Source: Gentiana macrophylla (Eukaryota; Streptophyta; Magnoliopsida; Gentianales; Gentianaceae). Taken from it: a stretch of DNA of 64,000 bases. The first letter of the stretch is position 1, and each line of letters begins with the position of its first letter. Below the pieces are notes generated by a model. It was not told where the DNA came from and did no database searches. It worked only from the letters and a program-made list of their open reading frames with translations. Positions 31,098-44,438 of this stretch are shown here, one piece after another. A program made the translations under genes and the position numbers. The stretch is from positions 100,945,239 through 101,009,238 of the forward strand of contig CM047806.1 of assembly GCA_026214975.1 (NCBI GenBank), written 5' to 3'.

Positions 31098-32453
31098 ATG
31101 GAAGGATTACTGAATGAAGCCAACCAGGTAAATGGAAATAATTTTAATAATGCGAATTTTGTTAACCAAGCTATGGCTGCATGGGAAAGGCGTACTTTGC
31201 AAAGCTATGCCATGCCTACCATTGAACAATTCATTCCTGCTATCATAGTGCCTGAAAATGCTGCTGAAGTTTATCACCCGAAACCTAATGTCATTCAAAT
31301 GGTGACAAACTATTCCACTTTTAATAGTATCCTGAATGAAGATCCTGGCATTCACGTGATGAATTTCTTATAGATCGTTAGTACCGTGAAGCCAGAACTG
31401 GTTCCTGAGGATAACATTAAGCTGAAACTTTTCCCTTTCACTTTGAAAGATAAAGCTAAGCAATGGCTTTTCTCTTTAGAGGCTAGATCAATCACGACCT
31501 GGGAGGAACTGCTACAAAAGTTCATGAATAAGTACTTCCCTATAGGAAAGACCTTTAAGTTATGCCAAGATATCTTGGGGTTCAAGCAGCAACTTGGGGA
31601 AAATTTTGATCAAGCTTGGGAACGTTTTAAGGAGACCATGAGGAAGTGCCCTCATCATGATATCCCTCTATGGATTTTAATGCAAACCTTTTACCATGGA
31701 TTGAGAGATACGGAGAAGATAAGAGTAGATGCCTCCAGCAATGGAGCGTTTGTTCTTTTATCTCCTAAGGAGGCACAAGGAAAGATGGAGCAAATAGCAA
31801 TGAATAGCCAATGGGGAGGTGGTGAAATAGCAACTCTGAAGATGGCCGATAATTTATTTGAGGAGGATGTATCGCATAAGATCCTACATACTCTATTGAT
31901 CATAAATGATAAGGTGGATGGTATGCATGAGAGGATTGTACGAGTGGAGACTGGAAAAGGGACGAAAACGATTAATCAATTAGAGAATGCGGGGACTAAA
32001 GATGCCAATTACATTGGGAGACTGGGTAATCAATATGACGGTTACAAACCGAATCATGACCAACCTGAATTCCGACGGAGTGATCCAAATGAAGGGGTAA
32101 AACCACACAACACTTATGTACCTCAGCAAGCTCAAACTTACGGTTGGGAAGTTGCGCTTGAAAAAATGAGTAACACAATGTCTGACACTGTGAATCAATT
32201 AGCAAATTCCATTACTGACTTGGCTACAAACTTTCACCAATACTGTCAAAATAATGATGCCAAAGTCACCAACCAAGAAGCCTTAGTCCATAATCTCTCT
32301 CATCAAATAGGACAATTAGCTGAACAACTGTCAACTAGACCTCCTGGGGGATTTCCCAGCAACACTGATAGGAACCCTAGGGATGTGAATGCGATAATGA
32401 CTAGAATTGGAAAGGAGCTTACCCCACCAATCCCAAAGAACAAGGAAAACTAG
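31098..32453 (+). pseudogene. Element 2 gag, intact except for one premature stop
   Basis: The frame opens at ATG 31098 (MEGLLNEANQVN). It is continuous for 452 codons apart from TAG at 31371-31373, where element 1 has Glu (LEIVSTVKPEL). It contains KLFPFTLKDKAKQWLFSLEA, TTWEELLQKFMNKYFPIGKT and RPPGGFPSNTDRNPRDVNAI. Gag assembles the virus-like particle that packages the RNA. The final codons (PPIPKNKEN then stop) mark the left side of the deletion that removed protease and RT. Compared with element 1's gag it lacks frameshifts, so it is the better-preserved copy. Confidence 0.92.
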
Positions 32454-33925
32454 AAGATGTTAGGGATGATGAGAAAGATCCTGATGAGGCATTTACACCC
32501 TTTGGAACTAAACAAACCTGCTTAGAAAAGCCCCCCGATGAGCAATTATCCTCCATCTCTACCATTTTAGGGAATAGTGATTGCGCCGAAATATCTTCGC
32601 GAAGTGAGGTTTTTAAGGATGAGAAGAAACAACCATGGTTTAAAAATTATGTGAATTATTTATCCAGGAGATATATGGCCCCAGAATTGAACCAGCAGCA
32701 AAAGAAGAAGTTCTTTGCGGACCTTAAACACTACTATTGGGATGAACCATATCTTTTCAAGCGATGCTCAGACAATATCATTAAAAGATGTGTTCCTGAG
32801 AGTGAATTCCTCGATATACTTAAACATTGCCATACTTATGAAGGTAGGAGGACACTATGGAGGGGACAAAGGCTGCTGCTAAAGTTCTCCAATGTGGTTT
32901 TCTTGGCCCAATCTTACAAAAGCTGCACGAATATGCTAGATCCTGTCATTCATGCCAAATGATGGGCAATATCTCGAAGAGAAATGAAATGCCACTGAGG
33001 AGTATCCTAGAACCAGAAATCTTTGATGTATGTGGTATTGATTTTGTGGGACCTTTCACTTCGTCTGTTTCAAATCGCTATATTTTGGTGGCAGTCGACT
33101 ATGTGTCCAAATGGGTCGAGGCAATTGCTTCACCTACCAATGATGCAAAGGTTGTACTGCGGTTTTTAAAGAAAAATATCTTCACGCGGTTTGGAATCCC
33201 TCGTGCCATAATTAGTGATAATGGAAGCCATTTCTGTAATAAGCTGTTTCAGAAGTTAATGGTCAAGTACGGGGTGAGACATAAGTTAGCTACCTCTTAT
33301 CATCCCCAAACAAGTGGTCAAGTTGAGGTCACTAATCGAGAAATTAAGCGCATTCTGTAGAAAAGCGTGAACCCGGACAGGAAAGATTGGTCGTTGAAGT
33401 TAGATGCGCTTTATGGGCTTATCGGACTGCGTATAAGACTTCCATAGGTATGTCCCCGTACCGGATTGTTTTTGGGAAAGCGTGTCATCTACCGGTTGAA
33501 CTTGAGCACCGTGCCTTATGGGCTACTCATATGTTGAATTTTGATGAAAGTTTAGCTGTAGAAAAGAGATTGTTGGAATTGACTCGCCTAGAAGAGTTTC
33601 GCATTGAAGCTTACGAGAATGCTCGGATCTATTAAGAGCGCACTAAGCGATTTCATGATAAAAAGTCCTTGACCGCACATTTAAGGTGGGTGATATGGTT
33701 CTTGTTTACAATTTACGCTTGAAACTTTTCCCGGGAAAACTAAAATCAAGATGGTTTGGTCCTTATAAAGTGAGTAAAGTATTTCCTTCCGGAGCTGCAG
33801 AGGTAAGTCACCTAGATGATCGAAAAACTTTTATGGTCAATGGTCACAGATTAAAGCATTACCTCAGGAATCATTTTGATAGAGAGGAAGAAGTACTTAC
33901 TCTAGGAAATCCTAGTTACAACTAG
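32454..33925 (+). pseudogene. Element 2 integrase remnant
   Basis: After the deletion junction a frame reads DDEKDPDEAFTPFGTKQ, then KKQPWFKNYVNYLSRRYMAP and the integrase zinc finger (HCHTYEG…CHSCQ), with one frame change near 32850. The integrase core keeps its acidic triad: [11 protein letters not shown], then [12 protein letters not shown], then [12 protein letters not shown], followed by a stop at 33358. Further frames 33387-33635 ([15 protein letters not shown]) and 33686-33925 (RWFGPYKVSKVFPSG, FMVNGHRLKHYL) complete the C-terminal domain. Integrase inserts element DNA into chromosomes. The frame breaks make this copy inactive. Confidence 0.9.
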
Positions 33926-35367
33926 ACCACGTGAGTACAGTCGAGCTAACGACTATAACCATAGAACTATTTCTTAAAACTATATTGTAGATTTGTTTTT
34001 GCTTTAATAAAGTAGCATGAGCCTATGAAGGTTTTTTTTTATCTCTCCATATTCCGATTCTAAGTTCGGAATAAACGAGGTTTTTTCCTGGATAGCCGCC
34101 GTGTGAGTTTTGTAGTTTTTAACCCTTAGGTTTCCTTGTCATTGGTTGTATGAAATAAAGTGGCTTAATTTGTTTTTGGATATTCTATATCTAATTACTG
34201 CCACGTTATAACTTCCATTGACATGTTATTAACGGTTTCGTGGAGTTTTTATTTGGTTTGCTTAAACAAGTTTTCGTTTGCTTCTCCACGACGTGCTTGG
34301 ACTACTACTATATTCAGATCTACTTGAGAGCCATTTCCAGAGCTAAGTCTTTTTCTTAAATTCTCATTTTTCTTTGTCATTGGGGACAATGCCATGTTTA
34401 AGTGGGGGGTAGGAGACTTAGCTATGATGTGATATGTGTTAAAATTGAATGAAACGGTGAAAAGTTGAAGAAAATTGAATAATGCCAAATTAATTATCTC
34501 GTACCCATAGAATTGTGAGTTCTTAAACATGGAATTGATAGGAAAAGAACCAAGTTGCATGATTACGTGATCATTTTATACTTATGTGAATGTAAATTTA
34601 AGGATATTCATGCCGACTGTTGCAAGTAGTTGTTTATTATTCGATTACTCAAGTTGAATCGACGAATACCGCACGAATTATAATAACTGAAAGAATTGTG
34701 TGTACATTGCGTAGATGATTGGTTATGTAAACTTAGTGTCGATATTTATCGGCTGATGTATTCTTATCTTCTAGCCATCAAAGCGGAGTAATAAGCTTGA
34801 GCATTATCTGTGTTTTAACAATGTGTTAAACATTGGGCTTGTAGTAACATTACCAAAGTAGCCCCGCGCTTGTGGTAATATTCAATGCTATTGACTAATC
34901 TGTGAGAGGGGGATTCTTGCAATGCATACTTTACCTTTAAGCAAGTTTCTTTCTTGAGAGGTGTTAATACTTGAAATTATGAAAATGCGAAGAAATTCAA
35001 CTTTTTAAGAGGCTTTGAGTATTTCTCGGTCTCCGAGTCCAAAAACCTACTGGATAATGCTCTTGCTTATTGCACCATGTCTTTACCCATAGCGAGGCTA
35101 AAGAAGTAGGAATGCTGATGTTGGTAGGTTAAGACGGCAAAGTTAGCATAAACTTTAATCTTACCACGAATATATAAAACTGAATGCACATGCACACATC
35201 ACTTCGATTCATAGCGAGTAGTGAATAATGGATACCTTATGAGCATGAATGGTATGAGTTGACTCAAGTTTCTTGTGTAAGTATGATTTGACCATAGAAA
35301 ATGTTGTCTTGGGGAATGACTTATTGATGCTTTGTTCAGGACGATCAAAGTCTAAGGGGGGGGTAGT
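33926..35367 (+). other. Element 2 conserved non-coding block and polypurine tracts
   Basis: 1.4 kb without genes. It contains GGGGACAATGCCATG followed by an inner purine tract AAGTGGGGGGTAGGAG at about 34400-34415. The terminal tract, GTCTAAGGGGGGGGTAG, abuts the 3' LTR. The stretch CATCAAAGCGGAGTAATAAG and the hairpin CTCGGTCTCCGAG (about 35026-35038) recur in elements 1 or 3. Confidence 0.75.
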
Positions 35368-36945
35368 TGATAACGGTCAAATTATACCCATAAAAGTCAT
35401 CAATATTGTCCTTAATTAAATCAAGATTAATAATATATATTTTATATTAAATCACATGTTTATAATGTTTATTTAATGTTATGTGATTTATAGAATATAC
35501 TTTGGTATTTATCTATTTTTATTATTAAAATATGATTTACTGTGCGATAAATATTTATTTTATAGATTGCGATGAATCAGAGGATATCTATTATCGGAGG
35601 AAGTAAATCTCAAGAGAAATCAAGGCAGAGTCGGATTGCATTAAAGATAAATACCGAAGCAGCACGAAAAGTGGAGTAAGGAACAAGAAAAGGTAGCGAG
35701 CCAATCAGGAAGCAGTGAACTCGCTGGCAGCGAGTCATCAGTTCGTTGGGAGCGAGTTTGTGAAATCTCGAGGATCGGCTAGGAGTTATCTCTACGCGTT
35801 TTAGGGTTTTCAAATCTATCTTTAGGTCGGCCTAAGCCTCTATATAAAGGAGCAGCCATTTAATTTCATTATTTACGACTCTAGAAACACAATATTACAA
35901 TACTTTTAGTTTATCAATATAGTTCTTCTTATTTTATATTATGTTTCTTCATCACGGAGGCGATGGATTCATCGATTAGAGATTGCATTGAAGGATCGGA
36001 GGACCCTCCGTCTACGAGGGTAATGTCTATCCAAATATGTCGTTTTTATTTATAGATCTATTTTATTTCGTTATGGAGTAGTCGTTTGTGTATTGATTTC
36101 GTGATGTAGTTAATTAACAAACACATATTCATGTAGATCTAAGCCCGTCTGTAAGGCGTTTTATGAGAAAATTCTAGAGTCACCGGTCCCAGATCTACCA
36201 CGGTCTATATGGTTAGATCTAGCCATCAAGATTCTAGTAATTTTCTGTGAACGACTTCGGCTACGTCGTGCTTTCTGTTTTTCATACACACATGTAATAG
36301 ATCAGGACAATTTGTTACATCGTTCACGTAAATTAATATGATATATTGTGAAAATTGTCATGTTACTAGGACATTAGTTAGCCGATCGTTTAGGAGGTGT
36401 GCCAACCCGTACACGGTGGTTGCCTAAACGAGGTGACGATTTTAGATCGGCATCCCTAGTTTGGTATAGCATGCTTGTTATATGATTTTCTATCCTGTCC
36501 AAGGAAGAATTCGTAATTAAGCATAAGGATCTTCTATCTGTTCACGAATTAGATCCAGTTTAGGGGATGCCTCCCGTAGCCAAAATATAATCAACCTTAA
36601 TGTCTTTTCTGTCTCGGCTTAGATATACATATATGGGTGAGTAATTACTACTAGCGTAATCAATACCGTTTGTTAGAGTCTTATAAAACCATAAAAATAA
36701 GTGTTTTAGTATTTGTGTCGTATTGTTAGTTTCTGTGTTTTCTATCGTGTCAACCTTTATCTCTACGTTATAGTTGGTCGTAGACCGCCCTTTAATCTAT
36801 TTTTAGTTAATAACGTTGTACTTGTTTAAGCCGAGTCTCTGTGGGATCGACCTCGACTCTATCTAGCTATACTACGATTGAACCTAGTTCTCTTGCTAGT
36901 TGGTTATTTAGGTATCGAGTTATTTTTATAACTTGACCGTCATCA
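35368..36945 (+). repeat. Element 2, 3' LTR
   Basis: 1578 bp starting TGATAACGGTCAA (one change from the 5' LTR) and ending TTGACCGTCATCA. It carries only one copy of the segment doubled in the 5' LTR. TATA box TATATAAA at 35841-35848. Confidence 0.93.
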
Positions 36946-37676
36946 ACTGTAACGATAACTACACAAAATCACACCAAAAAATACCTTTTAGGTGAATAGG
37001 TGGTGACCTATCATGATATTTGCTTAGTCATAGTTCCATGGTTTTAATATCAGAATACGTGTAGTGGCTTCTAGGAATTTGAGATTTAAGTCTTATGAAC
37101 AAAATCTTCGATGACAGCTTCGAAATGTAGAAACCTTTAGAGAAGTCTTTGAGAAAAAATAATGAAAAAAGAAGCTATTACCCATACATTTTTTAATCAC
37201 ATGCCACTTGTCCTTCCAATGTCAGAAAAGAGGCCTAAAAAATAGGAACTACTTGTATGGAGATGGATTTTGAGGTGAAGTGACGAATGAAACGATCATA
37301 ACCACACAGTATAAAGACAGAATGAAACCGTGTGGTGTGTGTCGGTGTGTCTCCACACCGTGTGGAGACACCACACAAAAACCATCCATCAAATAAGGCC
37401 ACTACTTGTGCTCTAAACCACCCAACTCTGTTCTCTTTGTCTTATATAAATGATTGTTCTTTTCCTTTCGGAAAAAAATGGCTTCCAATTCAACCACTTC
37501 ATTTTCTGACAGAGTAGGTCTTGGTGGTAAAATTATTGGCATTTGTATCTCATTGTGAATGTAGTGCTCTAAACCCAATCGGGGTTGGGTCGGATCCGAC
37601 CGGGTCGGGTCATTCTTACTACGTTTTTTTATGTATATACATACAAATTATAATATAGGTTTTCTATTGTTATATA
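36946..37676. other. No recognisable gene
   Basis: Contains an imperfect inverted repeat around GTGTGTCTCCACACCGTGTGGAGACACCACAC (37343-37375) and a run of GGGT/CGGGTC motifs near 37580-37608. No reading frame of note. Confidence 0.5.
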
Positions 37677-37835
37677 CTCCCTCCGTACCTATTTATCTGA
37701 AGCCGTTGCCAAAAGTCTAAGTGTCTAGGTACATTTAAATAACAACTAATCTTGAATTAAAAAGTGTCTAGATTCATTCAATAAATTTATGTATGAATTT
37801 TGGCAACTGCTTCAGATAAATAGGTACGGAGGGAG
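37677..37835. mobile_element. Stowaway-type MITE, 159 bp
   Basis: Starts CTCCCTCCGTACCTATTTAT and ends ATAAATAGGTACGGAGGGAG. The inverted ends extend about 38 bp with one mismatch (GAAGCCGTTGCC versus GAAGCAGTTGCC), flanked by TA on both sides. CTCCCTCCGT with a TA duplication is diagnostic of Stowaway (Tc1/mariner) MITEs of plants. Confidence 0.95.
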
Positions 37836-37837
37836 TA

Positions 37838-38805
37838 TTTGTTTGTTTAATGAATCAATTATGACATTGTATATATGATAACGTTTTAGTGTCAAACTGT
37901 GATAGACTATAATAGTGAATATGGTTGATGAGATCTCAAACCACTTTAAATGGTCTGATACTTAAATATCTCTAGTCGTATGTATTATTAAACGGGAAAT
38001 TAATAGTACGGTTAGACTAGCACGTATTAGATGTCTTTTATCTCGTGAACACGGTGATAGATCTCGTTTATTGAATTGTATGGACAATTGGACTGTACGC
38101 GAATGTGTATTAAAGAATGTGTTGACTCAGTTACATTATTAAGTATCGCACTATGTGGTGGTTGTGTAATTCTCCTTAGACCGGAGTCTCTATAACATCA
38201 TGGTGTGGAGTGTCATGCTTTGACACTATTGAGGTTCCCCTAGCCACGGGGTAATCGTTCGGTAGTGATTGTGTATGATATTGAAGCATGCATAGGATTT
38301 ATGTCGCTAGTCCAGAAATCATGTATCATAATAGTAGGACTAAATATCCGAAAGCGCCTTCTTATAAAGAATGTCTTATTCTCGAAAGTCTTTGCAAAGC
38401 GGAAGCAATGAATTACTTCAAGAGAGTAGGATATCCAGATTATAAGATAAGATTTGACACTCGAGCTACGACTATAAGAATATTATAACACTGATAGAAT
38501 ACTATTTACATGGCAACCGTTTGACATAAAAATATAGTAGTCAATGCACTTGACTCTTCCGATGAATCAGGGTCATGACATGTTGTTAGATGTTGATCAT
38601 GATCGTTAACTATGAAGTGCATTATGGTAAACGTACTTTGTGCTTTCGGCCAATATATTCGGAAGCATATCGAGACACACACAAATGAGCAACGATCCGG
38701 AATTAAATTGTGGATATAGTGATAAAAAATGAGGAACTATTTATCCCGACAATAAAGTGTTGTAGTGATAAATAATATTGTGGTATTTATTTATTATATG
38801 AATAA
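37838..38805. other. No recognised gene; unassigned, possibly TE-derived
   Basis: Moderate GC, with one 66-codon frame (38288-38488) that I do not recognise. The text between 37990 and 38700 looks neither AT-random nor repetitive, and it could be an LTR or internal region of an unidentified retroelement. Confidence 0.3.
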
Positions 38806-39201
38806 ATTAGGGGGAATGAGGGAGAACGACAGAAATATTTCATCAATTGAGTAGAAGGACAGTTTTTTGAAACTTTTGCATAAAGGACAAAACTATTTAT
38901 TCACCGTCGAAATTCACTTGTGTTCGAAATTCTTTTGCTTAAATTCACCGATTTAAATTCATTTATCGAAAATTCACTATTTTTCAAAATTCATCATCGA
39001 AATTCACTAATTTTTGAGATTCACTCGTCGAAATTCACTATCGAAATTCACCGATTTGGGATTCACTAGGAGATTCACCGATTTTCGGGATTCATTGTTT
39101 GTCCTTCTCATTTATAAAATTATGCAGTTGTCCTTCTCCTATAAAAAATATGTAGTTGTCCGTTATTTTAAAAATATTTGATTATTGTCCTTATCCCTAA
39201 T
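38806..39201. mobile_element. Foldback-like element with TCGAAATTCAC repeats
   Basis: Left end AATTAGGG...GACAGAAATATTT and right end AAATATTTGATTATTGTCCT…CCCTAATT are imperfect inverses. Both sides carry several GTCCTT/AAGGAC motifs. The centre (38900-39090) repeats TCGAAATTCAC and ATTCACCGATTT about ten times. Target duplication not resolved. Confidence 0.45.
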
Positions 39202-40034
39202 TTTCCAAATAAATTATACAATATATTAATTATAGTTTTATATTATTATTATGTATTAATATTGGATATAATACATAGATAAACATATATATATTTATTA
39301 TATATATATATATGCATGTGTAATATAGTAAGTGTGATATATATACTGCCATGTAATTGATATATATATAAGTAATATAATAAATATTAGATATATTCAC
39401 AATATATATATATATTGAAAATATTTAATTTAAGATATTGAATATTAATTGGATAAATCAACTAAAATAATTACTTTTTTAATCCTTATTTTATTGAGAT
39501 TTGGTTTACTTAATCCAAACCTCAAGCACGAAGCTGATTCCAAGCCTTTTGGGACAAGATCTACACCTATTTATAGGTATGGGTGTCAAGTTCCTTTTCA
39601 TCACAATTATGAGATAAATACAAAGCGGAAAAAAAAAAGTTAAAGAGAGTTATATTTTTGAATTATATTTTAAAATGTATGTAGTATTACAATAACATGA
39701 AATTGAAAGGTGAAACATAACGAGATGGTTGTGGTAAATGTCCGGCCCCCACAACCATGAATGAAAAGTAGAGTTTAATTATCCATTACATATCTTATCC
39801 ATACGATAATATGCTTCACAGTCCACACCTATTATAAGGAAGCAGCAGGGCAGAGAACATAATAAACATTATACATAATAATAATATTATTTCTCAAGAT
39901 ATACGTGTATTCATGTCATACAATCTTTTCTTTGTGTTAATTTAACTAAACAAACAAATTAATATTCATGCATGCATATTCATGAAATAAAAAATAATTA
40001 GAAAATGTATTTGCTTTCAATATATAATGGACAT
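39202..40034. other. AT-rich stretch without recognised gene
   Basis: 39240-39430 is largely TATATA-like. A + frame at 39449-39643 starts with a hydrophobic segment but has no supporting context. Nothing can be assigned. Confidence 0.4.
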
Positions 40035-40990
40035 TGTTATTGGCACCACACATGATTTACTTTGGCATCCCAAATTAAGTGGCATCACACCATCCTAATG
40101 AAATATACTATGGCACCGCACCTTTGTACATCCTAAAAAAATTATAATATTCCACCCTCAAACGTTTTCACCAATCTCGTAACCAGCATTTACCAAAAAC
40201 AGAGAAAAAGAAACACAAAATCAACAAAAGAAAATGTCAGGCTAATGTAGAGGGGGTGCGGAATAGTGGTGCTTGAATATTATTTACAGATTTTCTTTTT
40301 AAAAAAAATGTTTTTCATAAGAAGTCAAGAAGATGGTGTGGAGGTGAAGGTGTACAAATAAAGAAAGATGAAGATCGAGAAGGTGGTAGGATTTCTTCAC
40401 CTCCGCCGCCGGATGAGCTGGGTTTATGAAGTCACCGTTAGGTGGTTAACGGGAGTGGCTATGATTTTATGGAGGAAGATGGGTTAGTTAAGTTTTAGCA
40501 GAAAGGTTGTGGTGGTGGCCACTGACGGATCTACGTGTATCTAAGGGGGGTCCACGGACCCCGCTAAAAATAAAAATACTCTAAATTTTACCTATAGAAA
40601 ATATTTCGGACCCCGTGAAAAAAATTATTTAGTGTGTTAAATATTTACGGACCCCGCTGAAAAAACTTTCTGGCTCCGCCACTGGACTGGTGGCAATGGG
40701 TATGAAGCTAGAAGGTGGGGAGGCCGGTGGAAGATGTGGAGGAGGAGGTGGTTCCGGGGAGAAAGAAGGAGTCGACCTTATATTTTTAGAAGGGAATGAT
40801 TTTTTTTTTTTTTTTTGTATTAAAGATTGGCAAAGTAAAACTAGACTGGATTTAATGGATGTGAACTAACATGTGTGGTGGTTAAAGTATATCCATGTTA
40901 ATAAAAAATAACATGTGTGATGCCGTTATAAATTGTCATTTTAACAATAGATAGGGTGCCAACGATAGATCTGGTGCGGTGCCAATAACA
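40035..40990. mobile_element. Non-autonomous TIR element with TGTTATTGGCACC ends
   Basis: The left end TGTTATTGGCACCACACATG and the right end (inverted) TGTTATTGGCACCGCACC share 13 bases exactly, then GAT. Inside, GGCACC/GGTGCC-type subterminal motifs recur (TGGCATC, GGCACCGCACC, GGGTGCC). There is no transposase. A GA-rich, GGTGG-rich interior (40330-40780) is interrupted by a hAT MITE. A target duplication could not be fixed, so the superfamily is open. Confidence 0.55.
40520..40686 (-). mobile_element. hAT-type MITE, inverted copy
   Basis: The reverse complement of the MITE at 7462-7625: GGGGTCCACGGACCCCGCTA, TTTACCTATAGAAAATATTT, ending GCTCCGCCACTG. Flanking GTGGTGGC (40512-40519) and CTGGTGGC (40687-40694) form a possible 8-bp duplication with one mismatch. 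It is nested in the TGTTATTGGCACC element. Confidence 0.75.
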
Positions 40991-41117
40991 GGACTCATAT
41001 ATAATATGCATTTTCTTCTCTTCTCTAATAGTACTAATGCACTTTTCCACTCATGTTTCTCATCGACCTTATAGCTAGGACGACATAAATATATCTTTTT
41101 TTAAGCCAGTTTATAGG

Positions 41118-41154
<37 letters not shown>

Positions 41155-41476
41155 ATTAAATGAATTGAATTACCGAAACATTGAAGCTAGAACAGTTCTC
41201 TCATGAAATACACATACAATTTATTTACCTTTTCCTCAAAAAAAATTTATTTACTTGGATCTCTGATAAAATATTAAGATTTGACAAGAGTATTATAGTA
41301 ATCAAACGATAACTTAAGGGGCCATGTGCCCCTTGCCCCATGATAGGTCTGCCCTTGCATGCATCGTGTATCGATATATATCCGATACGTATCGAATATT
41401 GAATACGTATATAAAATGAAGTATTCATACATCCTGAACTAGAAAGAGTACCTGAGAATAAGCATAACTCGATGAA
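40991..41476. other. No recognised gene; (AT)n at 41119-41150
   Basis: Intergenic DNA with an AT dinucleotide run. It follows the end of the peptide-gene candidate on the - strand, so it would hold that gene's 3' flank. Confidence 0.5.
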
Positions 41477-43726
<2,250 letters not shown>

Positions 43727-43805
43727 CTTCTTCCTTAATGTGCAAATAGATCTTTACTTGATTTACTAAATAAATATGTGTGTCATTTTTTTAACAATTC
43801 AGTCT

Positions 43806-43814
43806 CTTTTTATA
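43806..43814 (-). promoter_or_regulatory. TATA box for the cysteine-rich peptide candidate
   Basis: TATAAAAAG on the - strand, 80 bp upstream of the ATG at 43726. A start site ~30 bp downstream would give a 5' leader of about 50 nt. An (AT)n tract begins just upstream at 43838. Confidence 0.4.
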
Positions 43815-43834
43815 GGGAAGAAAAATACAACATC

Positions 43835-43837
<3 letters not shown>

Positions 43838-43884
<47 letters not shown>
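43838..43884. repeat. (AT)n microsatellite
   Basis: Near-pure AT dinucleotide tract. Confidence 0.95.
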
Positions 43885-43888
<4 letters not shown>

Positions 43889-44038
43889 CATAATCATAGC
43901 GCATAACCTATTTTTTATTTTATATTAATTTTCTTTACAACTTCTGTTATACTAAGATCACCCACAATGGTAGGTTTAACAAAAGACCCGATGGAGCAAG
44001 ATGACTAAGCAAAGGTTTTTAGCTAAAGGTCGGTCGAA

Positions 44039-44338
44039 ATGAACCGGTTCACTAATTCTTACCAGCAAAACCCAAGGAAAAAATCCAAAATGACGGGACC
44101 AAGATTTGGCGCCCTAGGCAATGGAGCTCAAGGCATTGTTTTAATGGCGATAACTGTTGTGAACAAGAAGGAATATATGCTGGTTAAGAATTTCTTAGAT
44201 GTTGCATCGATGTTGTACAACTCGGGGGTAATTCATAAGCACGGAGGAGATATCGGGATGACCTCGATCCTCACGCTTAAAACGCAATGGTCCTCTACAG
44301 GTCGGTACGATGCAAATTATGTTTTGACCGGCATATAG
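44039..44338 (+). other. Unrecognised 99-codon ORF
   Basis: Starts MNRFTNSYQQNPRKKSKMTG and continues GPRFGALGNGAQGIVLMAIT, ending GRYDANYVLTGI. The basic N-terminus and RFGALGN phrase faintly recall nucleic-acid-binding ORF1 proteins of LINEs, but the match is too short to claim. There is no TATA or neighbouring exon that I can tie to it. Confidence 0.2.
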
Positions 44339-44438
44339 CAAAACAACGTCTGGTGGCTCCTAATGTACGCGTGCGTGTTTGAGTAACAACATAATATTGT
44401 TTTGTTAGCCACCTTGTCAGAAAAAGAACGAAGATTTT

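Larger units (their letters stand above)
28431..36945 (+). mobile_element. Ty3/gypsy Athila-like LTR retrotransposon, element 2 (internally deleted)
   Basis: LTRs at 28431-30521 and 35368-36945, tRNA-Asp primer site at 30528-30545, gag at 31098-32453, integrase remains at 32590-33925, a 3' non-coding block at 33926-35350 and a G-rich purine tract just before 35368. Flanks ACGGT (28426-28430) and ACTGT (36946-36950) match at 4 of 5 bases as target duplication. Protease, RT and RNase H are missing. The whole element sits at the broken 3' end of the LINE. Confidence 0.92.

Noticed and set aside
31107..31585. - strand ORFs opposite element 2 gag
   Set aside because: Antisense shadows of a well-supported gag frame.
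39449..39643. Small secreted protein with hydrophobic N-terminus
   Set aside because: The hydrophobic run comes from a T-rich stretch. No Cys pattern, promoter or splice context supports it.
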